Shown here piece after piece: positions 38,801-45,080 of a stretch of DNA of 64,000 nt (position 1 is its first letter; each line of letters starts with the position of its first letter). A program made the translations under genes and the position numbers. Location of the stretch: the NCBI RefSeq assembly GCF_027172205.1, contig NC_070607.1, positions 6,954,001 to 7,018,000 of the forward strand. Reading direction: 5' to 3'. Under the pieces are notes generated by a model, which did no database searches, had not been told where the DNA came from, and worked only from the letters and a program-made list of their open reading frames with translations. The DNA is from Podarcis raffonei (lineage: Eukaryota; Chordata; Lepidosauria; Squamata; Lacertidae).

Positions 38801-40275
38801 CCCACGTTACCCTGGCAACCTGGCCTTCAGTGGGAGGGAAGAGCATCGTAAAATCCTCTCCCACTCCTCTTCCTGGGTCTCAGATAGCTTCAGGGATGCT
38901 TAATGCATGTGAGTTTTAGCATAGATGGGATTTGAGATCTTCTTGCACTACATAAAAAGACTGCCTTAATGCATCAGCAGTCCTTTCCAAAAGCAGGAGG
39001 GGGAGGCAGAGGACATGTCAAGGCAGGAGTCTCACCATCAGCAACTTCCTTAGTTTAAGAATTGCTGCTCAGGTTCCACGGTTTCTCATTCCCAATCCAA
39101 CCTGAGCTGTCTGTGTGAAGAGAGACGCATGAGTAGACATAGCGGAGGCATGACTGAAGGGCATGTAGACACATTCCTGATGAGAGATGCGAGGAGAGAG
39201 CTCAGTCGAGGAGCTACAACCCCTTGATGCCTGTACGCAGTCCAGTTGGCGCACGGTGCTTCAGTGGAAACTTGGAATTGGGGTTTCAGCACCTTGATCC
39301 ACTGCTGTTGGCATCTCTTATGCGCCGTGATGTGCAGCCAGATGGACACTGGAGTTTAAGGAACCTCCAGATCGGCTGCCGCAACGAGGATTTACTAAAA
39401 CATTGTGTGCAGAGAATCATTCTTACAAGGGTAGCAGTTCATCTTGCAAGTGCATCGATGAGCAGGTGTGCACATTTCTCGCCAGGCTGCAGGCAGTCAG
39501 AAGAGCAAGAGCAGAACTTGCTATCAGCCCAAGTGAGCCCAAAACAGGTGTGTAGTCAAAGCCAGGCAGGAGTTAAAATCTAAGGGAGGGAGCAAAATTC
39601 CCAAGCTCAGGAGCAAGCTCAAAGGGCCTTATAGGACCTGGTGAGGCACGATTGCTCCTTCGTGTTGGGTAGGCTGGTGCCGCAGTCTAGATGGTACTCT
39701 TGAAACCCAGAGCTCAGTCTGCCAGTCTTGCCTTGTGAACAGACCACCGATGGCACAGGAAGTAAGATGCAGGATCCTATTTGTTGGGGGTCTTGGGTTG
39801 AGAGATGGCACATGCCACATGAACAGAAGCAGCTGGCCACTGTGCCTCTTCACTGAGTAATAACATCTTGCTTTGGAATGTGACATCAAGACTCTCCCAT
39901 CCCCAAAATCTCTGGCTGGGGGGACCATTTCATATGCTCAAACCAGGATCCATTGAGACCAAGAAAAGGACGGAGAGGGAGTGATTCTGTTGCTTTGGAA
40001 CTGAAACCAGGAGACTAGAACTGCCTGCATGAATAGCGCTGGTTGCTTTTTAAAGCTATTTTCATTTTGTTTTCCCGGCAGGCATCTACGTCCAGGAGAT
40101 GGCAGATGCCAGCACAGCTAAACTGTATGCTGGACTCCTTGGAGTTGGGGACGAAATCCTGGAGGTGAACGGTGCCAAGGTTGCTGGGCTGGGCCTGGCC
40201 CAGATCAATGAACTTCTCTTGTGGGCAGACACCCTCTCGGTTAGAGTGCTGAGGCAGAGGCCCGTCCGGCGGTAG
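13883..40275 (+). CDS. KIAA1614: KIAA1614 orthologue (uncharacterised PDZ protein), nine coding exons
   Basis: The coding exons are 13883-14849, 16251-16314, 20670-20813, 23229-24910, 26510-26690, 32486-32756, 34168-34295, 35520-35704 and 40082-40275. All introns are GT-AG and the phases join without a break, giving 3816 nt: 1271 residues plus TAG. Human KIAA1614 is of similar length (about 1190). The protein is mostly low-complexity and Ser-rich. Recognisable blocks are [17 protein letters not shown] (about 256-273), [18 protein letters not shown] (about 356-373), a lone CSAC motif (about 530), an acidic Ser/Thr stretch near 620-650, a basic LFAKK/poly-Ser segment (about 1026-1040), and a C-terminal PDZ domain (about 1173-1266). 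The function is unknown. Identification rests on recalled family sequence, on the PDZ end and on convergent STX6. Upstream non-coding exons are not resolved. Confidence 0.88.
14949..15207. mobile_element. TIR element (MITE) in KIAA1614 intron 1
   Basis: Ends are CCGTATTTTTTGCTC and the inverse of GAGCGAAAAATACGG (14 of 15 match), with TA on both sides (14947-14948 and 15208-15209). It sits only 100 bp downstream of the exon 1 donor. A matching end fragment occurs at 45589-45618. The superfamily is uncertain; the TA target suggests Tc1/mariner-like. Confidence 0.65.
16251..16314 (+). CDS. KIAA1614: KIAA1614 coding exon 2 (residues 323-344)
   Basis: A 64-bp exon between acceptor GTGTCTACAG and donor CCG then GTAAGA. 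It encodes [20 protein letters not shown] plus the start of an Arg codon. It is too short to show as an open frame. It is supported because its phases fit both neighbours and its acidic sequence has no stop. Confidence 0.85.
17110..18023. other. KIAA1614 intron 2, no element recognised
   Basis: The 149-codon frame at 17171-17620 and its antisense neighbours have no splice context in frame with the gene and no recognisable domain, so I do not call it a gene. Nothing else stands out. Confidence 0.4.
18125..18651. mobile_element. hAT-type element nested in the tRNA-Ala SINE
   Basis: Termini are CAGAGCTTTCCAAACT and the inverse of AGTTTGGAAGGCTCTG. Flanks are cagtagac (18117-18124) and cagtggac (18652-18659), an 8-bp duplication with one change. 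It is itself interrupted by a Sauria SINE (18238-18570). Confidence 0.7.
18238..18570 (+). mobile_element. Sauria-type SINE, 5'-shortened, nested
   Basis: It starts inside the tRNA-like head at CTTGCCGATCAGAAGG, keeps the B box GGTTCGAATCC, and ends AGGGGTCCTTTAC. It includes the CTGTGGACAAACGCCGACTC variant also seen at 28675-28985, marking a subfamily. It lies inside the hAT element. Confidence 0.82.
18660..18807. mobile_element. Second hAT-type element next to the first
   Basis: It begins CATTGGTCTTCAGCTGGTGG and ends GGTGAACACTG, resembling short hAT elements that start CAGTGGTTCTCAACTGG. Flanks cagtggac (18652-18659) and atatagac (18808-18815) match at only four positions, so the duplication is weak. 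A related inverted piece lies near 33700-33812. Confidence 0.5.
18929..19283 (-). mobile_element. Sauria-type SINE, divergent subfamily
   Basis: Inverted copy. It differs from the others in having GGTACCCCTGCCCGTACGGG at the tail and a CCTATTTATCTACTTGCACC body. A partial duplication based on aatgatgttta flanks it (18915 onward and 19296-19306). Confidence 0.85.
19284..20669. other. KIAA1614 intron 2, remaining part
   Basis: An L2-like 3' tail (+ strand) is likely at about 19590-19655 (ATAAATCACTTTGGGACGCC and an ATAAATAAATAAA end). A short (TCTA)n is at 20146-20160. Otherwise nothing is recognised. Confidence 0.4.
20670..20813 (+). CDS. KIAA1614: KIAA1614 coding exon 3 (residues 344-392)
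   Basis: Acceptor TTTGCCTGCAG, donor AAAGGAG then GTAAGG. It encodes a compact basic helix-like block, [19 protein letters not shown] and then [20 protein letters not shown], which I recall as one of the most conserved parts of the family. Phase 2 at both ends. Confidence 0.88.
21354..21609 (-). mobile_element. Bov-B (RTE) LINE, 5'-truncated 256-bp tail
   Basis: On the - strand it encodes the end of the Bov-B ORF and ends in (GTT)n / (AAC)n with the typical GTCGGACACGACTGAAC end. An exact 13-bp duplication, attgatatgactt, flanks it at 21341-21353 and 21610-21622. It is very similar to the 3' part of the copy at 47314-47849. Confidence 0.92.
22932..23067. mobile_element. Palindromic hAT-type MITE
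   Basis: The arms GTTTCTCAAACTTGGG and CCCAAGTTTGAGAAAC are perfect inverses, and the inner CCCATCATCCCTGACC core pairs with GGGATGATGGGAG. The core matches the element at 85-220, but the arms differ. No convincing 8-bp duplication was found. It lies 160 bp upstream of KIAA1614 exon 4. Confidence 0.7.
23229..24910 (+). CDS. KIAA1614: KIAA1614 coding exon 4, the large exon (residues 392-953)
   Basis: A 1682-bp exon between acceptor TGTGTGCCTCAG and donor AATCAAG then GTAAGA. It encodes 561 residues rich in Ser, Lys and Gly, largely without predicted fold. Notable parts are an acidic/Ser start ([15 protein letters not shown]), [20 protein letters not shown], a poly-Gly run, a lone [12 protein letters not shown] CxxC motif, an [20 protein letters not shown] block followed by an acidic Ser/Thr tract, and a basic end. 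Overlapping frames within the exon are shadows. Confidence 0.9.
24911..26509. other. KIAA1614 intron 4, no element recognised
   Basis: GT-AG intron of 1599 bp. I see only AT-rich non-coding sequence with no clear repeat. Confidence 0.45.
26510..26690 (+). CDS. KIAA1614: KIAA1614 coding exon 5 (residues 953-1013)
   Basis: Acceptor GTTGTTGCAACAG and donor GCCCAGTG then GTGAGT. It encodes an Ala/Ser/Pro-rich linker ([19 protein letters not shown] and so on). No domain. The phase fits both neighbours. Confidence 0.85.
26937..27560 (+). mobile_element. CR1-like LINE 3' end, split by a SINE
   Basis: An open stretch near 26950-27103 encodes [20 protein letters not shown] and then [20 protein letters not shown], the classic C-terminal end of CR1 ORF2. 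The 3' UTR continues with GATTCCTGCATCGCAGGGGG and is then interrupted at 27166. It resumes near 27522 with GAGGGTCCCTTACAGC and ends ATGATTCTTTG. Confidence 0.75.
27166..27521 (-). mobile_element. Sauria-type SINE inserted in the CR1 tail
   Basis: Inverted copy with an A-rich junction at 27156-27165, tail AAAGGACCCCTGACAG, and head ending GCGCCACCCACAT. CR1 sequence continues on both sides, so it is younger than that CR1 copy. Confidence 0.87.
28131..28246 (-). mobile_element. tRNA-Lys-like SINE with CR1 tail, 5'-truncated
   Basis: On the - strand it keeps the B-box half (GTTCAAGTCCCATGTTGGGC), then GATTCCTGCATTGTAGGGGG and GTCCCTTCCAACTCTGCGAT. That last part matches the CR1 3' ends at 26937-27560 and 48030-48125. 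The A-box half is missing. Confidence 0.65.
28675..28985 (+). mobile_element. Sauria-type SINE, 5'-shortened
   Basis: It starts at CTTGGGCTTGGCAATCAG and contains GCAAGTAGATAAATAGGTAC and the CTGTGGACAAACGCCAG insert typical of one subfamily. It ends near TTGCCTTTGCCTTACC. Confidence 0.82.
28986..30889. other. KIAA1614 intron 5, mostly unassigned
   Basis: About 29408-29720 looks like an inverted L2-like 3' tail (a CAT/ATC tract, then TTTGTATACCGTCTTTC and a long A-rich stretch). A GC-richer patch at 29760-30200 has overlapping frames on both strands without a domain. Confidence 0.4.
30890..31240 (+). mobile_element. Sauria-type SINE, full length
   Basis: Complete head (GGGACGCAGGTGGCGCTGTG) through tail (GGTCAGGGGTCCCTTTACC). 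A 13-bp duplication, taagggtttgcta at 30877-30889 and taagggtttgtta at 31241-31253, has one mismatch. Confidence 0.92.
31677..31823. mobile_element. Palindromic MITE
   Basis: The left arm AGCACACATTTAAAACATG with CCCCAAGGAATCC mirrors the right arm GGTTCCTTGGGGAGAG with GTGCTTTAAATGTGCT. The centre carries AACTGTAGTTT / AAACTACAGTT. A related half lies at 40790-40893. Confidence 0.65.
31824..32485. other. KIAA1614 intron 5, end
   Basis: No gene or clear repeat recognised between the MITE and exon 6. Confidence 0.4.
32486..32756 (+). CDS. KIAA1614: KIAA1614 coding exon 6 (residues 1013-1103)
   Basis: Acceptor TTTTGCCTTCCAG and donor TTGCAGCTG then GTGAGT. It encodes [19 protein letters not shown], a poly-Ser run, [20 protein letters not shown] and an APEPG-rich end leading to [13 protein letters not shown]. 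This basic, Ser-rich part with an FFSAL motif looks like a short linear interaction or membrane-contact region, which is inference. The frame stays open past the donor (to 33083), but the spliced form fits the next exon in phase 0. Confidence 0.88.
32757..34167. other. KIAA1614 intron 6
   Basis: GT-AG intron. About 33700-33812 looks like an inverted piece of the hAT family at 18660-18807 (GGGTTGCAACCCACCAGC then TGAAGACCAGTG). Otherwise unassigned. Confidence 0.4.
34168..34295 (+). CDS. KIAA1614: KIAA1614 coding exon 7 (residues 1104-1146)
   Basis: Acceptor TTCTCCCGCTAG and donor CTAAACAG then GTAACG. It encodes [34 protein letters not shown] and an acidic end. The exon has no ATG-led frame of its own. 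It is recognised because it joins exon 6 in phase 0 and exon 8 in phase 2 and because this [14 protein letters not shown] block is familiar from the family. Serines next to RK look like basophilic kinase sites, which is inference. Confidence 0.87.
34654..35016 (-). mobile_element. Sauria-type SINE, full length
   Basis: Inverted copy with tail GTAAAGGGACCCCTGACC and head ending CACCACCTGCGTCC. The duplication ttcatccacatta flanks it (34641-34653 and 35017-35029). Confidence 0.9.
35136..35184. repeat. (CCTT)n microsatellite
   Basis: About twelve CCTT units in KIAA1614 intron 7, starting about 120 bp downstream of the Sauria SINE. Confidence 0.95.
35520..35704 (+). CDS. KIAA1614: KIAA1614 coding exon 8, first half of the PDZ domain (residues 1146-1208)
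   Basis: Acceptor CTTTTCCTAG and donor GACACAG then GTATAT. It encodes [20 protein letters not shown], then [20 protein letters not shown] and [16 protein letters not shown]. The GNFGF at residues 1192-1196 occupies the place of the PDZ carboxylate-binding loop (GLGF), at the start of strand B. Confidence 0.9.
35922..36050. mobile_element. Unclassified reptile repeat
   Basis: Contains GGTAGCCGTGTTGGTCTGC and GGTCTCTAAGGTGCTACTGG, wording I recognise as a common interspersed repeat in reptiles. The family name is uncertain. Confidence 0.45.
36051..37539. other. KIAA1614 intron 8, no element recognised
   Basis: Short overlapping frames on both strands. An imperfect inverted pair exists between about 37057-37110 and 37215-37272 (GAACCAGCATGC... 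versus GGTTCTGCTCTTACAAACAC), a possible MITE or local hairpin. Confidence 0.4.
37540..37615 (-). mobile_element. tRNA-Ala-like SINE head fragment
   Basis: Inverted head: the B box reads on + as GGGGTTGGTCC, then TATGCAAAGCAG (anticodon region) and CTACTGCTGAAGTACAG (A box). It abuts the next SINE. Confidence 0.5.
37616..37872 (+). mobile_element. MIR/CORE-like SINE with (CTT)n end
   Basis: tRNA-like head GTGGTGTAGTGGTTAAGAGC, the CORE-like block GCTGGGTGACCTTGGGCCAG, then CCGCTTTGAGACTCCTTAGG and a run of CTT. A closely similar copy lies at 51252-51501. Confidence 0.75.
37873..40081. other. KIAA1614 intron 8, second part
   Basis: No gene recognised. The frames at 39086-39349, 39224-39583 and 39629-39928 have no similarity I can name. 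The sequence between 38440 and 39640 may include an old, unrecognised repeat. Confidence 0.35.
40082..40275 (+). CDS. KIAA1614: KIAA1614 coding exon 9, second half of the PDZ domain (residues 1208-1271)
   Basis: Acceptor TTTTCCCGGCAG, stop TAG at 40273-40275. It encodes [38 protein letters not shown] and a final strand [25 protein letters not shown] (1230-1238) is the standard PDZ segment before the second helix. The domain runs almost to the C-terminus. Intron 8 cuts the domain just after strand B/C. Confidence 0.92.
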
Positions 40276-42075
40276 CAAAGAAGTGTAACGCTTTCCCTGC
40301 ACAGTGCAAGGGAGCCTCTCGTGCCTACTGGGCCTGCCTGAGACTTGGAGCAGAGCCCAGCTCAAACCTCCGTACTAATGCCTTTCTGACTTGAATGTGG
40401 GCTGTGACACCGCCAGCCCTCGGAATGATGCTGCAATGCAAGCCAGTGCGCGCGCTGAATGTTTAATTTATGCAAAGATATGGGTCTCTCTCTTCCCTCC
40501 CCCAGCCGCCCCTCTGCAACCAAGGAACAAGAATTAGCAGGGAGTATTGGGGCCCTGAGCTGCTTTCCTGCATGTGCGGGATGAAGTGACAGGCATTGCC
40601 TTCTCCTTTCCAAATGCACCCATGTTTCCTCTATAAAGTTTGAAGGGTGCTGGGTTGTCTCAAATTGATACGCTAAGCTTAAAAGGCCCTAGGAGATATT
40701 TAAGGCACAATTTGACCTTGTTTATGAGTTTTGCTCCACCTCGTCATATTGTGCATTTGTTCGGCGCGTTGAAGAAAAGCGCGGACAAAAATCCTAGGAA
40801 CTGTAATTTACCCTTCACACAGCTACAATTCCCAACACTTAACAAGCTACAGGTATTCTTTGGGGAAAGTTATGTGCTTTAAATGTATAGCGTGCACACA
40901 GCCAGCCACACTGCCAACAAATATTCACCTCAGGAAGTTTCCAGGAGTTGAGAGTCCAGTGAATCTGTTTTGGATAGCTATGGAAACGGCATCCCTCTGT
41001 GAAACAGCATGTAGCCCTTATAGGAGGTTGTAGCTTGCCTGGGCAGACTCCAAATCTCCCTCTGTGCTGTTAACAAGCATCTTACACCAAAAATGTAAAT
41101 CGCATTGAGATTGAGTTGTCCTGTTGGGGAGCTCAGGGTCCCTGTTGAAGAATCTTCGCCCGCCCACCTGCCCTTGCAAACTGTAATTTCTAAGTTTCTT
41201 TACAGAAAGGATCGTAGAACTTGTTCTTTAAAGGGGCTTGACATCTTTACCAGAGAGCCCTCAGCACCCTTGTAAAACATCTGGGTTCTTTAGAGATTCA
41301 CAGCAGGTTTGAAACCGCTTCAAGAGCTGAGTCCTGCTATCGTGAGCAGCAGCCACACATTTGCAGTCTGGGAAGCAAAAAGGGTGGATGGCCTTGGTTT
41401 TCTTCTTACAGGCAGGCCAGAATCAAGGATTTGAGGCCCCTGCAGATTCCAGTGGCCTGTATTGTTCTGTACTTGGGGAAATTCTTCCTCAGTAGTCGCT
41501 AGGCAGCCCTATCCAACTCTAAAAAAGCTAACCTGGCCTTCATGTTCCTACCCCCTTCATTTTCAGCCTACGACAATGTCCTAGCTCTCATGGCATGCTA
41601 AACCTGTGTCTGAGCTGTACCATTTCAGCTTGAGGCTGGGGGCTCACTTGATTTAATGTTCCTCCGTACAGAGGAAATCCCTGCCATGTTAGAAAACTAG
41701 TGTGCTAAAAAAACCTAGCATGCTAGTTTTCTACATGAAGGGAAATTTTTGTTCAGTTCTGTGACGACCCCCACTTTCATGTCTGAAATGGCACAGCCCA
41801 GAGTTTGGTGCACCCTAAGGAGGCGAAGGTCTGAATTTGCTGTCAGGGTGAAGAAGATGTGCCCTCTTGTTGTATGTGTTGAAATCATTTTGCTTTCCTA
41901 CTAGCCCCAAATACCAGCTTCACCCCTGAGCCTTGCGGCCAAGAGCTGATTGTGACAGGAGAGGATTCTCTTACGACTGTTGTGAGCGCTCCCATGGGCT
42001 GCTCTCGGCAGTGCTGGAAAGCCTCTCTACCTTGTTTTACTGTATTTCTCTGATTAAATTATTTTTTGAGAGAAC
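40276..42075 (+). other. KIAA1614: Probable KIAA1614 3' UTR
   Basis: It follows the stop codon directly and lacks Sauria SINEs. It contains a half MITE at about 40790-40893, related to 31677-31823. The end is set by the first good poly(A) signal that I found, ATTAAA at 42053-42058, followed by a GGTGCTCCTGGTC element. Transcript ends cannot be proved from sequence. Confidence 0.4.
42053..42058 (+). other. Candidate KIAA1614 poly(A) signal ATTAAA
   Basis: ATTAAA followed after about 20 bp by a G/T-rich element. Position relative to the stop (1.8 kb) is plausible. Confidence 0.35.
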
Positions 42076-43566
42076 TTGGTGCTCCTGGTCTTCAGTCGCT
42101 GATGGAAGCGGTTTTGCAAATCGGCACAATCCTTTTTTTATCCTTGCACCCCATCTGTGGGGTAGGCTAGCCATAATGCTGCTTTGCATTTCTTGACCTT
42201 TGGGTGTGTGTTTTTTTAAGAAACAAGCAGCGCTCCAGAAAGAAATGGCGCCCACTATGGGAGCTCCAATTGCACATTTCTAAAGCCACTAAAGGTTTCT
42301 GAAGTAGTTCAGCTCAGCTCAGTGGGAAGAACAACTGAGTACAGGGAAGCCTGCAGAGCAGCTTTCAATCCAGGGTCTCCACCCAGCTCCAGTGGCAAGC
42401 ATCTTTGGGAAAAGGACTGAAGTCTACAGCAGGTGTGTGTTGCATCGCCGTCTGTTGCACTATGCTGGGCTCATTGGAATTCACAGAGCCGCAAGAGGCG
42501 AGCATGGAAGAGACACGTTGCAAGCCACATGCCATGTTCTGCTGCTGTTTTGTCAGGCTGATGGACTTGGGGAAGACCAGAGCCCAGTCATATCCCCTAC
42601 AACTTGCAGAAGAAAAACACCTCTTGATGGCTTCGCTGGAAGCTCCCGCTTGGTGTGCCAGATGAACTCTGGGCTTAGCTGTTCAGTACAAACGGATCAT
42701 TTCAAGCAGGTAAGCCATTGTCAAGGGAGTCGAAGATTTACTGTTTATTTCCTGACTTTTCCTCCGAGGAGCTGAAGGTGGCGTTGCACGGTTCTTGTCC
42801 CTCCTTCCTTGCAGTTGTAACCCTCAACAAACAAATGTCATAAGTTAGACTGAGAGATATTGGCTGGCCCAAGGGGGAGTGGGATTTGAACCTAAATCTC
42901 ACCAGTCATAGATAATCCTCATCATTGCACTACACTGACTCATAAAGGGGGGGGCACCTATAGCTGTTGCCGTTTTATTAGTGAGGCCATCAGAGTTTTT
43001 GATGTAACCACTTAGGGCTCATGCAGCTCTGTGCCTGAATATTGTTGGGTTTTTTGTCCCAGTGCTTTTCCCTCCTTTCCCCAGGACAAAGGGTAAAAAA
43101 CCCCGCTTGGACACAAAAAGAAGTTTGGGTGAGACCCTTAGTTGTGTATTGGATAACAAATGACTATTCCCACCACTGCAGGCTTTGATAAGTCTCCCCT
43201 TTGTCTGACAAATGGCAATATTGAGCAATCTTGCCCTTCGACTGAAATGTTAATTGTTCGCTGAAGCAGGCAAGAGATCGCCAAAGAAGGATGCTGCTGC
43301 CAGATGGACAGCCGGGCTTCCAGAAGCTTCTTTCCTGAAAAAGGACCATGAAGGCAGCCCAATATTAACCCCCCGTTTGCCTTTTCCTTAGGTTTTTGCT
43401 AACAGATGCTAGAAGTGTTTTGTTTGGACTGGGTGTTTTGGGTTACGATCTGAAGACCTGGCAGAGTGCTGTCTCACTACAGATCACACAGATGCTATTC
43501 ATTCATTCATTTACTTTATGAATCGCTTCCCATGTGGAATCCTGAAGCAATTTGCAATAGTAACAC

Positions 43567-43567
<1 letters not shown>
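42076..43567. other. Intergenic stretch between convergent genes
   Basis: No gene or clear repeat recognised. The 127-codon frame at 42392 has no similarity I can name. Confidence 0.4.
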
Positions 43568-43611
<44 letters not shown>

Positions 43612-43618
43612 TTATTTT

Positions 43619-44263
43619 AGGGTTGCCATATTTTGAAGAGCAAAAAAGAGGCTGCTATGACGACACTCATTTTAAATACCCCTACTATATGTATAGGGAC
43701 GCGGGTGGCGCTGTGGTCTAAACCACTGAGCCTTGGGCTTGCCAATTGGAAGGTCGGCGGTTCGAATCCCCGCAACGGGGTGAGCTCCTGTTGCTCGGTC
43801 CCTGCTCCTGCCAATCTAGCAGTACGAAAGCACACCAAAGTGCAAGTAGATAAATAGGTACCACTCTGGTGGGAAGGTAAACGGTGTTTCCATGCGCTGC
43901 TCTGGTTCGCCAGAAGCAGCTTAGTCATGCTGGCCACATGACCCGAAAGCTGTATGCCGGCTCCCTCGGCCAATAAAGTGAGATGAGTGCTGCAACCTCA
44001 GAGTCATCCGCGACTGGACCTAATGGTCAGGGGTCCCTTTACCTTTACTATATGTATGCTATAGAAGCTGTGATATATTGCTGAGGGGAGCAGGAGAAGA
44101 GAAGTGAAGAGGAAAGCAATTCTTCAGCCGCCAGTTATGTCCATGTCTCATCCAGAAAGTATAGCCAGAGACATTTTGGCAAATTTAAAAAATCCACCTG
44201 GGCAGAAAATTTCCCCCTGAAAAAGAGTACGTGTCCTGGAAAAAGAGGACACATGGCAACCCT
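43619..44263. mobile_element. AGGGTTGCCAT-type MITE, split by a SINE
   Basis: The left end AGGGTTGCCATATTTTG and the right end CATGGCAACCCT are inverted, with AAAAGAGG-like inner arms. A related shorter copy lies at 62187-62314 (GGGTTGCCATATGTCC to ATGGCAGCCC). Possible 8-bp flanks match only partly. The superfamily is uncertain (perhaps hAT). Confidence 0.55.
43695..44045 (+). mobile_element. Sauria-type SINE, full length
   Basis: Complete element from AGGGACGCGGGTGGCGCTG to GGTCAGGGGTCCCTTTACC. An exact 12-bp duplication, tactatatgtat, lies at 43683-43694 and 44046-44057. It is inserted in the MITE. Confidence 0.93.
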
Positions 44264-44549
44264 AGTTATATGCTGCCCATCTAACTGAGTTGCCCCAGCC
44301 ACTCTGGGCGGCTCCCAACAAAATATTAAAAACACAATAAAACACCAACCATTAAAAACTTCCCTGAACAAATGTAAGCAGTTAAAACAATGGCATATAG
44401 GAAAACAATTTTTGGAAAACTACCCGTTGCATTGCAGTGATTCTTGCAAGAGTCTCACCCAAATCCAAGAAATGATTTGGCTCCTAATTCTTAGGTCAGA
44501 AAGGGACTTGACCTGAGAACCATGATTGTGTTCCAGTGACTCTTTAGTC

Positions 44550-44800
44550 CAGGGGTCAGCAGACTGTTTCAGCAGGGGGCCAGTCCACTGTCCCTCAGAC
44601 CTTGTGGGGGGCCGGACTGTATTTTTTTTTGGGGGGATGAATGAATTCCTATGCCCCACAAATAACCCAGAGATGCATTTTAAATAAAAGGACACATTCT
44701 ACTCATGTAAAAACACGCTGATTCCCTGACCGTCCGCGGGCTGGATTTTGAAGGCGATTGGGCCGGATCCAGCCCCCGGGCCTTAGTTTGCCTACCCATG
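44550..44800. mobile_element. hAT-type non-autonomous element
   Basis: It starts CAGGGGTCAGCAGACTG and ends AGTTTGCCTACCCATG, inverted termini of the MER/Charlie style. An exact 8-bp duplication, ctttagtc, lies at 44542-44549 and 44801-44808. It has no transposase frame. Confidence 0.85.
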
Positions 44801-45041
44801 CTTTAGTCAATGGATCCCCTGCCTGGACCCAGCAAGGCTCCTGGGAGTTGCACCTCCGGCTTCTGCAAAACATTCCTATGCCAAAGGTACCCAAAGGCCA
44901 GCTGCTTTTCTCTGGAGCCAGCAGGGCCTTAAATTACTTATGGCAAGGCGGCGGGGGGGGGAGAGAGAGATAAGGATTCATCAACACTGGAACCCAGGGG
45001 TGAAACTAGGCTTTATTTCACGTGGTTTGAAGACCCAGTCT

Positions 45042-45080
45042 GGCGCGCGCATGTGCGCGCGTGCGCACACGCAAACACAC
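45042..45080. repeat. Alternating purine-pyrimidine tract
   Basis: GCGCGCGCATGTGCGCGCGT followed by GCGCACACGC, a stretch able to form left-handed DNA. Confidence 0.8.

Larger units (their letters stand above)
43568..44375 (-). mobile_element. L2-like LINE 3' tail, split by a MITE
   Basis: Read on -, the tail body is at 44264-44375 (its complement reads CCACTCTGGGCGGCTCCC) and its terminal (AAT)n / ATT run is at 43568-43606. The two parts are separated by the element at 43619-44263. Confidence 0.6.

Noticed and set aside
38440-39640. Possible old LTR or viral remnant
   Set aside because: No paired long terminal repeats, no primer-binding site and no recognisable viral protein; left unassigned.
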